Below are positions 47,185 through 55,890 of a stretch of 64,000 nt of DNA, in pieces. Source of the DNA: Candidatus Palauibacter soopunensis (lineage in GTDB: Bacteria; Gemmatimonadota; Gemmatimonadetes; Palauibacterales; Palauibacteraceae); contig NZ_CANPVT010000052.1 of assembly GCF_947581735.1 (NCBI RefSeq), forward strand, positions 62,001 through 126,000. The letters run 5' to 3'. A program made the position numbers and the translations under genes. The stretch's first letter is position 1. Each line of letters starts with the position of its first letter. The notes below the pieces were generated by a model. It did not search any database. It was not told the DNA's origin and saw nothing but the letters and a program-made list of their open reading frames with translations.

Positions 47185-48410
47185 GTCCCCCGTTTCCCGG
47201 GCCGGTAACGCGGGAGTTCGATCCGGAAGCTTGCACCCCGGCCGGTGTCCTCGAGGCGGATGGAGCCATCGTGCATGTCTTCGATGATGCGCCGCACGAG
47301 GGACAGGCCGACGCCCCAGCCATGCTTCTTCGTCGTGACGCCGATGTTGAAGATCTTGTCCCGGAGCGCGGGGGGGATCCCCGGTCCGGTATCGAGCACC
47401 CGGAACACGGAGCGCTTGCCGTTCGGGCCGAGGTGGGAAATCACGATCCGGCCGCCATCCGGGGCCAGCGCGTCGATCGCGTTCTTGATGAGATTCTCGA
47501 ACGCCCACTCCAGGAGCGTCGCGTTGCCGAGCACTTCCGGCGACTCGGGTTCCATCTCCACCGCGATCTCGATCTTGCCGGTGCGGGAGAGCGTGGGGAG
47601 GCGGGCTTCGAAGTACTGCCGGAGCTGGATCGCCGTGGCGCGCATGGACATGGGCTCGAGCTTCGGCTTGTGGCCGATGAGCTCGAAGCGGCGCGACACC
47701 TTCTGCAGGCGCGTCACGTCCGCCGCCATCTCGTCGATGAGGTCCGGCTGCCCCACCTCCGACTCACGCGGGCGCGGCCGGGCCTCGAGCACCTCCAGCC
47801 AGCCGACGAGCGAACTGAGCGGCGTCCCCATCTGATGCGCCGATTCCCTGGCCATGGCGGACCAGATACGCTCACGCTCGCCCCGGAAGGAGAGGAAGAG
47901 GAGCCAGCCGCCGCTGCCGAGGATGGCGAGAAGCGACGCCGCCTGCAGCCACGGGATCAGGCGGAGGCGGCTCGTGAACTCGGGATCGCCGAAGTGGATC
48001 TGCAGGCCGGGCGCCTCGAAGGGCGGCCGCAGGGCGTCGAGTTCGGCCACGAATTCACGCAGCGCCTGGTCGTCCGGTTCGCTGGTCGGGCCGAGCGGGA
48101 AGTCGTCGGGCAGGTGCGCGGAGCTGCTCGGGTTGCCCAGCGTGTCGGTGATCACGATCGGGATCTGCAGCCGCCGGACCTGGGCGATCACCTGCTGCGA
48201 AGCCTGGTTCCAGAGTTCGTTCTGTTCCTCGACCGTCAGGTTGCCCGCCGCGGCCGCGGTGCTGATCGCCGTCAACTGCCCCAGGACCGCGGCGTCGAGC
48301 CGTCGTTCCTCCGCCTGCTGACGCGAGAAGATCGCGGACCAGACGAGGACGCCCGTGGACAGCACCGCGAGCAGAAGCGCGCCGCCGCGCCGGTTCCAGA
48401 GCCGGATCAC
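47181..48410 (-). CDS. Membrane sensor histidine kinase
   Basis: 409 residues from a GTG overlapping the serS stop. A membrane helix (ALLLAVLSTGVLVWSAIF, 11-28) and a second (LIPWLQAASLLAILGSGGWLLFLSF, 151-175) flank a ~120-residue extracytoplasmic sensor. The phosphorylated His192 is in ESAHQMGTPLSSL, an HQMGTP variant of the usual HELRTP. N box ENLIKNAID (Asn310), G1 DTGPGIP (340-346) and G2 GWGVGL (364-369) form a complete ATPase. No response regulator gene is adjacent. Confidence 0.92.
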   Translation of the reverse strand: MIRLWNRRGGALLLAVLSTGVLVWSAIFSRQQAEERRLDAAVLGQLTAISTAAAAGNLTVEEQNELWNQASQQVIAQVRRLQIPIVITDTLGNPSSSAHLPDDFPLGPTSEPDDQALREFVAELDALRPPFEAPGLQIHFGDPEFTSRLRLIPWLQAASLLAILGSGGWLLFLSFRGERERIWSAMARESAHQMGTPLSSLVGWLEVLEARPRPRESEVGQPDLIDEMAADVTRLQKVSRRFELIGHKPKLEPMSMRATAIQLRQYFEARLPTLSRTGKIEIAVEMEPESPEVLGNATLLEWAFENLIKNAIDALAPDGGRIVISHLGPNGKRSVFRVLDTGPGIPPALRDKIFNIGVTTKKHGWGVGLSLVRRIIEDMHDGSIRLEDTGRGASFRIELPRYRPGKRGT

Positions 48411-49729
48411 CGGCAGAACTCGAGCCGCTCGAACCCGAGATAGGGGTGGAGAATCTCCGGCAGCAGGATCCCCTCGCCCTCGCGGAAGCCGGTCTCGAGC
48501 AACACCACGATGAGCCGGGCGAGGGCGAGCGCCGAACCGTTCAGCGTATGCACGTGAGCCGGACGCCCCCCGCTCTCGGGCCGGAAACGGATATCGGAGC
48601 GCCGCGCCTGGAAGTCCCCGTACGATGAACAACTGGAGACCTCGAGCCAGGCCTCGACGCCGGGGGCCCAGATCTCCAGGTCGTACGTGATCGCGTTCGC
48701 GAATCCGAGGTCTCCCAGCGGAAGCAGGACCCGGCGGTACGGGACTTCGAGAAGCTCCAGCACCCGCTCCGCATGGCGGGTCAGAAGCTCCAGTTGCGCC
48801 TCCGACTCCTCGGGCCGGCAGATGCGGACGATTTCCACCTTGTCGAACTGGTGAACCCGCAGGAGCCCCCGCGTATCGCGACCCGCGGCGCCGGCTTCCC
48901 GCCGGAAGCAGGGCGTGTGCGCCACGTACGCGAGCGGCAGGTCGTCCGCGGACAGGATCTCTCCCCGGTGCAGATTCGTCAGAGGCACCTCGGCCGTGGG
49001 CACGAGGAAGAGGTCGTCGGGATCCGTCCGGTAGGCGTCATCCTCGAACTTGGGGACGTGCCCGGTCCCCATCATCGAGTCCCGCGACGCGACGAGGGGA
49101 GGCAGGATCTCCAGGTATCCGTGCTCGCGTACGTGGAGGTCCAGCATGAACTGAACGAGCGCGCGGCTCAGGCGGGCGCCACCCCCGACGAGGAGCGGAA
49201 AGCCCGAGCCCGCGATCTTCGCTCCGCGCTCGATATCCAGCGACGGCGTCCGTCCTCCGGGCAGCGCGGAACCGCCGGGATCCGTATAGCCGTGCGTCGC
49301 CCCGAGGACCCAGTGCGGCGGCACCTCGCCTTTCCGCGGCGCGCCCCATTCCGCCACCGTCGGCCCTTCCCCTTCCTCGCCGGGTGGCACGCGGGGGTCC
49401 GGAATGTTCGGAATCTGCAGGAGGTGGTCGCGCAGCTCCGCCTCGGTGCGCGCGAGGTCCGCGTCGAGGGCCTTGATCCGGACGGCCACGCGGCGCATCG
49501 CATCGATCTCCGCCGTTGCGTCCTCACCCCTGCCCTTCGCGGCGCCGATCGCCTTCGACGCCGTGTTCCGCTCGGCCTTGAGGACTTCCACCTCCCGGAT
49601 CAGGCGGCGGCGGACTTCATCCGCCCGCAACGTCTCCTCCACGAGTCCCGCCGCGTGCTCGTCGCCGCGTTTCCGCATGGCGTCGCGGACGAGGTCGGGA
49701 TCGTCGCGGAGGGTTTTGAGGTCAAGCAT
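48407..49729 (-). CDS. serS: Seryl-tRNA synthetase
   Basis: 440 residues. It has an N-terminal antiparallel coiled coil (about 30-110) that grips the long variable arm of tRNA-Ser, then the class II core: LVPTAEVPLTNLHRGEIL, TPCFRREAGAAGRDTRGLLRVHQFDKVEI (motif 2) and LNGSALALARLIVVLLE (motif 3). It ends in EILHPYLGFERLEF. It is slightly longer than usual. It overlaps the histidine kinase by GTGA. Confidence 0.96.
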   Translation of the reverse strand: MLDLKTLRDDPDLVRDAMRKRGDEHAAGLVEETLRADEVRRRLIREVEVLKAERNTASKAIGAAKGRGEDATAEIDAMRRVAVRIKALDADLARTEAELRDHLLQIPNIPDPRVPPGEEGEGPTVAEWGAPRKGEVPPHWVLGATHGYTDPGGSALPGGRTPSLDIERGAKIAGSGFPLLVGGGARLSRALVQFMLDLHVREHGYLEILPPLVASRDSMMGTGHVPKFEDDAYRTDPDDLFLVPTAEVPLTNLHRGEILSADDLPLAYVAHTPCFRREAGAAGRDTRGLLRVHQFDKVEIVRICRPEESEAQLELLTRHAERVLELLEVPYRRVLLPLGDLGFANAITYDLEIWAPGVEAWLEVSSCSSYGDFQARRSDIRFRPESGGRPAHVHTLNGSALALARLIVVLLETGFREGEGILLPEILHPYLGFERLEFCR

Positions 49730-49762
49730 GTCGATGCGGGGCGGAATCGGACGGACGGGGCG

Positions 49763-50335
49763 TCACAGCGAACCGTGCGTCCCCGGCTCGAGAACGACAT
49801 CTCCGCAGTTCGGGTTCACCAGGTGGCGGAACGTGATCGTTCGCTCTTCGGCATCGATGGAGAGAACCTGAAGCTTCGCATAGCGGCTGCAGGCGAGAAA
49901 ATTATTCGGGTCGACGCGACTGCGGGCGATGAGCACGTCTCCCGGCTGCACCTGGAGGGGCACGTTCAGGGTGTACCCACCCTCCGGGGCCTCGAGCACG
50001 GCATCGAAGCGTTCGTCGCTGATCTGCAGACCGGCGTCCGTTACGCTGTCCGCGACCGCCGAGAAGGGGACGAGCTCCGGCGCCCCGTCCCGGATCTGAA
50101 AGAGGAAATCCCAGTTCAGCGTCTGGTCCACGCGGGCCGGAACCGCGAGTACGATGTCGAAGGCCGGAGGATCTTCGAGGCGACCCGTTACGTAGTCATA
50201 CAGCGTGACCTCCGTCGGCGTGAGCGGAACATCGCCGAGGAAGGCATCGAACGGATCGTCGCAGGCCGTCGCGGCGAGCGCGAGGACCAGCGCTCCGAGC
50301 CGTGCGGGCCGGCGGATTCGGTGTCTGGGGAGCAT
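49763..50335 (-). CDS. Putative lipoprotein of unknown function
   Basis: 190 residues from the ATG at 50335. A basic N-terminus and hydrophobic stretch (LGALVLALAATAC) end in a lipobox with Cys25, followed by DDP, which may affect sorting. The mature part is beta-rich (VTLYDYVTGRLEDPPAFDIVLAVPARV, YTLNVPLQVQPGDVLIARSR) and contains two more Cys (in LACSRYAK and NPNCGDVV) that could form a disulfide. No family is recognised. It is 33 bases upstream of serS and may be co-transcribed, though functions look unrelated. Confidence 0.75.
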   Translation of the reverse strand: MLPRHRIRRPARLGALVLALAATACDDPFDAFLGDVPLTPTEVTLYDYVTGRLEDPPAFDIVLAVPARVDQTLNWDFLFQIRDGAPELVPFSAVADSVTDAGLQISDERFDAVLEAPEGGYTLNVPLQVQPGDVLIARSRVDPNNFLACSRYAKLQVLSIDAEERTITFRHLVNPNCGDVVLEPGTHGSL

Positions 50336-50528
50336 GGCGCGAAAACTGTCGCCCGGGGGAGACTCGGGCAAGAAAAATCGCCGGGATGAGGCGGGATCGG
50401 CCGGCCGCATCGGCAACGTGGCGCGGCACCCGCGGCGTCCGTAGCTTGGCCGCGTCGCGGCCGGCCCGCGGCGGGAAGATCCCGCGCACGCGAAGGGCGG
50501 TTCGGAGGACGGGAGGGAGGCTCTGTCG

Positions 50529-51575
50529 GTGCACCTCGAGGCGTACTGCGCGGTCCTCGCGGGCGGGATCGGCCGCCGGTTCTGGCCCGCCTCGACCCCG
50601 GCCCGTCCCAAGCAACTCCTGCCTCTCGCGGGCCCCGACCCGCTCATCGACGACACGCTCGCCCGTGCCGTCGCGCTGGTGGGCGCCCCGCGGGTCCGGG
50701 TCGTCGCGGCCGCACGCCTGGCGGAACTCATGCGCCCGAGCCTGGACGCGGCGGGCGTCGATGCGCTCATCGAACCCGAGGCGCGAGGGACAGGACCGGC
50801 CCTCGTCTGGGCGGCCTCCGAGATCGAGCGGGCTCAGCCGGGAGCCCTGATGATCTCCATGCACGCGGACCACCGAATCGAGCCCGCGGGGGCGCTCAGG
50901 GAGACGCTGCAGCCAGCGCTCCAGGCGGCCCGGGAAGGATACCTCTGCTGCGTCGGCGTGCGACCGGACCGCGCCGAGACCGGATTCGGATACCTGGAGA
51001 CCGGGCGAGAGACCGCGTCCGGCGCACTGGAAGTGCGGCGCTTCGTGGAGAAGCCGGAGCCCGCCGCGGCCCGGGAGTACCTGAAGTCGGGACGCTTCCT
51101 GTGGAACTCCGGCATCTTCGTGTGGCGGGCGGCCGATCTGCTCGAGGCCGCCCGACGCTTCGCCCGCGAACTCGCGGGAGCGTGGCCCGCCCTGGATCGC
51201 GGCGACGCGGAGGGGTTCTTCGCGCGGGCCCGGCCGGTCGCGATCGATGTCTGCGTGATGGAGCGAGCCGAACGCGTGGCCGCCGTCGAAGCCCGGTTCG
51301 CCTGGGACGATGTCGGGGTGTGGAGCGCGCTCCTGCGCTCGCGGGAGCTGGACGAGGCCGGGAACGCCTCGGTCGGCTCCACCCGTCTCCTTGACGCGGC
51401 GGACAACGTCGTGTGGACGGAGTCCCGCCGGGCCACGGTCATCGGGGTTTCGGGCCTCGTCATCGTGGAGGCGAACGGCGAACTCCTGGTGATGCCGCGC
51501 GAAGAGGCGACGGAACTCGACGCTCGTCTGGGAAAGATCGACACGGACCCCTCCTCCTCCGAACCGCCGCGTTGA
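50529..51575 (+). CDS. manC: Mannose-1-phosphate guanylyltransferase
   Basis: 348 residues from a GTG preceded by GGGAGGGAGG. The nucleotidyltransferase signature is AVLAGGIGRRFWPAS with PKQLLPL (pyrophosphorylase loop and Lys); MHADHRIEP, ETGFGYLETG, RFVEKPEP and NSGIFVW are also as in GDP-mannose pyrophosphorylases. It makes GDP-mannose from mannose-1-phosphate and GTP for surface polysaccharides. It lacks the C-terminal isomerase domain of bifunctional enzymes. It heads a three-gene plus-strand operon. Confidence 0.93.
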   Translation: MHLEAYCAVLAGGIGRRFWPASTPARPKQLLPLAGPDPLIDDTLARAVALVGAPRVRVVAAARLAELMRPSLDAAGVDALIEPEARGTGPALVWAASEIERAQPGALMISMHADHRIEPAGALRETLQPALQAAREGYLCCVGVRPDRAETGFGYLETGRETASGALEVRRFVEKPEPAAAREYLKSGRFLWNSGIFVWRAADLLEAARRFARELAGAWPALDRGDAEGFFARARPVAIDVCVMERAERVAAVEARFAWDDVGVWSALLRSRELDEAGNASVGSTRLLDAADNVVWTESRRATVIGVSGLVIVEANGELLVMPREEATELDARLGKIDTDPSSSEPPR

Positions 51576-52768
51576 CGACGCTGGTCATGTTCGACGACGA
51601 GCGGGCGGACGGATGGGCTCCCTTCGCGCTCACCCGGCCGTGCGGAGAACTCGTCTTCGGCCGCTGGACGTTGCGCGAGCGGCTGGAGCGGGTCGCGCGA
51701 ACGCGCGTGGCCGGTCACGTGACGCGCCGCTGGCTGCGCCGATACGCGGAGCCCGGAGCGCCGCGCTGCCTGGACGCGGACAGGCTGTCCACGCCCTGTA
51801 CCGTCTGGAACGCCCGCGCCGTGCCTTCGCTCGGAGTGGCGTGGAACGACACGCCTGCCAACCTCTGGGTCGCCGACCGGCTGGCGGGCGTCCACCTGGG
51901 CATCGATACGGAGCTACCGCGAGCGGACTGGTTCGCCGCTCCCCGCCCCCGGCCCGGGCTGCCGGATCGCGACGTACCCGGCACCTGGCTTCGAGACCCG
52001 TGGGACCTCGTGTCCGCCGGGCCCGACCAGCTGGCCGCCGACCTGGCGGACGTCCCCGGCACGGAGGCGCCGGAACTGCCGAGCGGCTGCTGGCGCCTCG
52101 GCGACGCCCCGGTCCGACTCGGCGACGGGGCGCGCGTGGAGCCCGGCGTGCTGTTCGATGCGCGCGAGGGCCCGATCGAACTCGGTCCCGGCGTCCAGGT
52201 CCGCGCCGGCACGCGCCTCGGCGGGCCGCTCTACGCGGGACCCGGCTCGCAGCTCCTCGGCGGCCACATCTCGCGCTTTTCGGGAGGCCCCCACTCCCGT
52301 GTGCGGGGCGAAGTCGACCGCGTTACGATGCTGGGTTATTCGAACAAGGCGCACGACGGGTTCCTCGGACATGCGTACCTCGGCTGCTGGGTGAACCTGG
52401 GCGCGGCCACGGTGAACAGCGACCTCAAGTACACCTACGGCTCGATCCGGGTTGGGCCGCCGGGTGCGCGGCGCGACACCGGACTCCTGAAGTTCGGCTG
52501 CCTGCTCGGCGATCACGTGAAGACCGGCGTCGGCACTCGACTCGAGACCGGCACGGTCGTCGGCGCCGGCTCGAGCCTGTTCGGAGCGGAGCCGCCGCTT
52601 CGGTGGGTAGAACCCTTTTCGTGGGGAGGAGGCCCGAGCCCGGAACTGAACCGTCGCGACGATTTCCTTTCCACCGCCTCCCGGGTCGTCGAGCGCCGGG
52701 GACTCGAAGCAACCCCGGGGCTCCGCGACTGGCTGGGCGATATCTGGGATGAGGCCCGCGCCTCATGA
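51572..52768 (+). CDS. GlmU-like sugar nucleotidyltransferase/acetyltransferase-type protein
   Basis: 398 residues from a TTG overlapping the manC stop (TTGA). The N-terminus (LVMFDDERADGWAPFALTRPCGELVFGRWTLRERLERV) matches the NTP_transf_4 family, in which a PLTxTRPxxxxxxG block replaces the usual GGxGTRM loop. The C-terminal half is a left-handed beta helix of hexapeptide repeats (GPIELGPGVQVRAGTRLGGPLYAGPGSQLLGG, then GHAYLGCWVNLGAATVNSDL). Relatives in Bacteroidota and Gemmatimonadota are annotated GlmU-like, but the substrate is unproven. Confidence 0.82.
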   Translation: MTTLVMFDDERADGWAPFALTRPCGELVFGRWTLRERLERVARTRVAGHVTRRWLRRYAEPGAPRCLDADRLSTPCTVWNARAVPSLGVAWNDTPANLWVADRLAGVHLGIDTELPRADWFAAPRPRPGLPDRDVPGTWLRDPWDLVSAGPDQLAADLADVPGTEAPELPSGCWRLGDAPVRLGDGARVEPGVLFDAREGPIELGPGVQVRAGTRLGGPLYAGPGSQLLGGHISRFSGGPHSRVRGEVDRVTMLGYSNKAHDGFLGHAYLGCWVNLGAATVNSDLKYTYGSIRVGPPGARRDTGLLKFGCLLGDHVKTGVGTRLETGTVVGAGSSLFGAEPPLRWVEPFSWGGGPSPELNRRDDFLSTASRVVERRGLEATPGLRDWLGDIWDEARAS

Positions 52769-53595
52769 GCTTCACCGTCGCGTCGCTGGGCTCCGGGAGC
52801 CGCGGCAACGCCTTCCTCGTCGAGGGCGGCCGCGGCCGCGTGCTTGTCGACGCGGGGTTCTCCGGGGTCCAACTGGCCCGCCGACTCGCCGAACTCGGCG
52901 TGGAGCCGGAAGCCGTCGACCTCGTCGTCGTCACGCATGAACACCGGGACCACGCCGCGGGCGCCGGCATCGGAGCCCGCCGCTGGGGCTGGCGCCTCGC
53001 GATGAACCCGCCTACCCGCCGCGCCTGCGCTCCCCTCCTGCGCGGGCAGGAGCGATGCGAGGATCTGCCGCTCACCGGACTCGATATCGGCGACCTCGCG
53101 ATCGAGGCCGCCCCCACCGCGCACGACGCCGCGAAACCCGTGGCCATCACGGTTCTGCACCGACCCACGGGACTGAGAGTGGGGATAGCGACGGACCTCG
53201 GAAGACCAACGACACCCGTCCGCGTGGCGCTCCGGGAGTGCGCTTTTCTCGTCATGGAAGCGAACCACGACGAACACCGTCTCCGCGCCGCCTCCTATCC
53301 CTGGCGGGTCAAGCAGCGGATCGGGGGCAGTCGCGGACACCTCTCAAACCGCCACGCGGCCGAGTTCGCGCGCGAACTCGCGCACCCCGGCCTGGGCGGG
53401 ATTCTGCTCGCCCACCTGAGCCAGGAGTGCAACGACCGGGAACTCGCGCTGGAAAGAGTGGCGGAAGGCCTCGCGCCGGCGGGATACGATGGACTGCTGG
53501 ACGCCGCCGCGCAGGAGGAACCCAGCCCCCGCTACGACGTGGTCGCGCTCGCGAGGGCCCGTGCCGACGCCGAGCAGCTCTCTCTCCCGATCTGA
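52765..53595 (+). CDS. YycJ/WalJ-like metallo-beta-lactamase-fold hydrolase
   Basis: 276 residues from an ATG overlapping the previous stop. The metal motif THEHRDH (His58, His60, Asp62, His63) is in VVVTHEHRDHAAGAG. The start VASLGSGSRGNAFLVE and GIATDLGRPT, then MEANHDEHRL, are those of the WalJ/YycJ family, related to DNA nucleases and linked to cell-wall and replication stress in Firmicutes. It is the last gene of the plus-strand trio and ends 28 bases from rseP on the other strand. Confidence 0.9.
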   Translation: MSFTVASLGSGSRGNAFLVEGGRGRVLVDAGFSGVQLARRLAELGVEPEAVDLVVVTHEHRDHAAGAGIGARRWGWRLAMNPPTRRACAPLLRGQERCEDLPLTGLDIGDLAIEAAPTAHDAAKPVAITVLHRPTGLRVGIATDLGRPTTPVRVALRECAFLVMEANHDEHRLRAASYPWRVKQRIGGSRGHLSNRHAAEFARELAHPGLGGILLAHLSQECNDRELALERVAEGLAPAGYDGLLDAAAQEEPSPRYDVVALARARADAEQLSLPI

Positions 53596-53599
53596 CGTC

Positions 53600-53614
53600 G
53601 GCGCTGCGCGCGCC
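53600..53614. terminator. Hairpin between convergent MBL and rseP genes
   Basis: GGCGC, a five-base loop and GCGCC in the 28-base gap between two genes that end toward each other. There is no T tract. Confidence 0.35.
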
Positions 53615-53623
53615 ACCCGCCGC

Positions 53624-54727
53624 CTATCGCAGAAGCACCCTCAGCACGTCGTTCCCCACGGCCCACACCATGAGGGCGAGGACGAAGACCATCCCCACCG
53701 TCGTGAACCGCACGCGCGCCTGGACGCTGAGCGCCCGGCCGCGGATGGCCTCGATCCCGAGGAAGAGCAGGTGTCCCCCGTCGAGGACGGGAATCGGCAG
53801 CAGATTGAAGATGGCGAGATTGATGCTGATGATCGCCATGAAACTCAGGAGTTCCCAGAATCCCGCGCGCGCGGCGCGGCCGGAAATCTCGCCGATCAGG
53901 ATGGGGCCGCCGACCTCTCGCGCCGAACTTCGTCCGGTGACCAGGTCTCCGAGGAACTGAAGGACCGCGCCGCCCCAGTAGGTTGCGTTCGACCACCCGC
54001 GCCCCAACGCCTCGATGGGGCCCGCTCGACCTCCGTCGGCGCCGATGGTGATCCCGACGCGCCCGACGGTCCTCGATTCTCCGGTGAGGTCCGAGTATTG
54101 CTCGGCGGCCTCGGGCGTCGCGACAAAAGTGAGTTGCTCCTCTCCCCGCTCAACGACGATGTCGACCGGTTCGCCGACCCGGCGCTCGATCCGCATCGTC
54201 ACCTGGGCGGGGTCGTGCACCGCCGCGCCATCCACACGCAAGATCAAGTCGTCGCTCCGAAGTCCCGCCTCCGCCGCCGGCGACCCCGGCGCGACCTCGC
54301 CGATCCGCGGCTCGAACACGCCGCGCCCCATCGCGATCGCGGCGAAGGCGACGACCGCGAACATCCAGTTCATGATGACGCCGGCCGAGATGGCGAGAAC
54401 GCGGGCCCAGAGCGGCTTCCCGTCGAAATCCCCGGGCCCCGGTCCCGCCCCGCTCCGCGCCATCTCTTCCGGGGTACCGCCGCCCTCCAGGGTCGACGTC
54501 ACTTCCTCGTCCGCCATCCCCGCCATTCTGACGTAGCCGCCGAGCGGGATCCATGAGAGCACATACTCCGTTCCACCGCGCCGGAACCCCACCATCTTCG
54601 GGCCCAGGCCGATCGAAAACCGCGGCACATCGATCCCGACGCTCTTCGCGGCGGCGAAATGTCCCAGCTCGTGCACAAAAATGAGCACGCCCAGGACAAT
54701 GACGGTTACCAGAATCGTTACGATCAC
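53624..54727 (-). CDS. rseP: Site-2 intramembrane zinc protease RseP
   Basis: 367 residues. The metalloprotease motif HELGH (19-23) sits in the first membrane helix. One PDZ domain (RIGEVAPGSPAAEAGLRSDDLILRVDG) lies in the middle, and NLLPIPVLDGGHLLFL carries the third metal ligand in a later helix. It cleaves anti-sigma factors or signal-peptide remnants within the membrane. There is one PDZ where Escherichia coli has two. The GTG overlaps the dxr stop. The order uppS-cdsA-dxr-rseP is widely conserved. Confidence 0.95.
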   Translation of the reverse strand: MIVTILVTVIVLGVLIFVHELGHFAAAKSVGIDVPRFSIGLGPKMVGFRRGGTEYVLSWIPLGGYVRMAGMADEEVTSTLEGGGTPEEMARSGAGPGPGDFDGKPLWARVLAISAGVIMNWMFAVVAFAAIAMGRGVFEPRIGEVAPGSPAAEAGLRSDDLILRVDGAAVHDPAQVTMRIERRVGEPVDIVVERGEEQLTFVATPEAAEQYSDLTGESRTVGRVGITIGADGGRAGPIEALGRGWSNATYWGGAVLQFLGDLVTGRSSAREVGGPILIGEISGRAARAGFWELLSFMAIISINLAIFNLLPIPVLDGGHLLFLGIEAIRGRALSVQARVRFTTVGMVFVLALMVWAVGNDVLRVLLR

Positions 54728-55890
54728 TCAGCGTCTCCCGACTTGGACTCCGCATGTGGGTCGCGGGCGATGGCGCGCGCCCGGGTGTCGACGCGCCGTG
54801 CATCCTCCACCGATTCGATGGCGCGGGACGAGAACCGTTCCAGCGTACGAAGCACGACGTCGGCGAGTTCCCTGAAGCCGACGTCCCCGGCCAGGAACCT
54901 CTCGACCGCCACCTCGTTGGCCGCGTTGAAGGCCACCGGAAACTCGCCTCCCGCCTTCCCCGCCGCGACCCCCGCGCGAAAGAGGGGGAAGTCCTCTTCC
55001 CGCACCGGTTCGAACTCCAGCGGACCATCTCGCACAGGGTCGAAACCCGTCTCCCGACGTGCGTCGTCCAGGCGGTCCGGGTAGCCGAGCGCCCACAGGA
55101 TCGGAATCTCCATCGAGGGCCGGCCCAGTTGCGCAAGCGAGGAACCGTCCTTGAATTCGACGACGGAATGGACGATCGATGTGGGGTGCACGACGACCTC
55201 GATACTCTCGTAGGGGAGGTCGAACAGCGTGTGCGCCTCGATGACCTCGAGCGCCTTGTTCGCCAGCGTGGCGGAGTCGATCGTGATCTTGGCTCCCATC
55301 GACCACGTGGGATGACGCAGGGCATCGGCCGGCGTTACGGTGGCGAGTCGTCGCGCCGGCCACTCGCGGAAGGGACCGCCCGAAGCCGTGAGGGTGACGC
55401 GCGCGACCTCCGACACCGGACGCCCCGCCAGACACTGGTGGACCGCGGAGTGTTCGCTGTCGACCGGCAGGAGTTCGCCACCGCCGCGGCGCAGCGCACG
55501 CATCACGAGGTCTCCACCCGCCACGAGCGACTCCTTGTTCGCGAGTGCCAGCCGCTTCCCCGCTTGAAGCGCCGCCAAGGTCGCGTCGAGCCCGGCAAAC
55601 CCGACGATCGCGTTGAGAACGATGTCGATTCCCGACGATCCGGCGGCCGCCGCGAGCGCCTCAGCGCCGAACCGCCACTCGCCGGCCCATTGCGGCGCGA
55701 AGTCGTCCGGGGGCGGCGTCCCGAGAACGACGAAATCGGGATCCCCATCGAGCGCAAGCGCATCGAGCGCCTCCCAGCGACGGTTCGCCGTCAGGACGGC
55801 GGCGTGAAACCGCGCCGGGTGGCGGCGGATCACCTCGAGCGTGCCCGCGCCGACGGACCCCGTGGCGCCGAGGACGGCGACGTGCTTCAC
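54724..55890 (-). CDS. dxr: 1-deoxy-D-xylulose-5-phosphate reductoisomerase
   Basis: 388 residues from a GTG overlapping the cdsA stop (GTGA). The NADPH motif VAVLGATGSVGAGTLEVI opens the protein; LANKESLVAGGDLVM, LLPVDSEHSAVHQCL (metal Asp/Glu), TASGGPFREW and HPTWSMGAKITIDSATLANKALE form the catalytic part. It makes 2-C-methyl-D-erythritol 4-phosphate in the non-mevalonate isoprenoid pathway, feeding UppS. An open frame further upstream lies within cdsA. Confidence 0.97.
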   Translation of the reverse strand: MKHVAVLGATGSVGAGTLEVIRRHPARFHAAVLTANRRWEALDALALDGDPDFVVLGTPPPDDFAPQWAGEWRFGAEALAAAAGSSGIDIVLNAIVGFAGLDATLAALQAGKRLALANKESLVAGGDLVMRALRRGGGELLPVDSEHSAVHQCLAGRPVSEVARVTLTASGGPFREWPARRLATVTPADALRHPTWSMGAKITIDSATLANKALEVIEAHTLFDLPYESIEVVVHPTSIVHSVVEFKDGSSLAQLGRPSMEIPILWALGYPDRLDDARRETGFDPVRDGPLEFEPVREEDFPLFRAGVAAGKAGGEFPVAFNAANEVAVERFLAGDVGFRELADVVLRTLERFSSRAIESVEDARRVDTRARAIARDPHAESKSGDAE

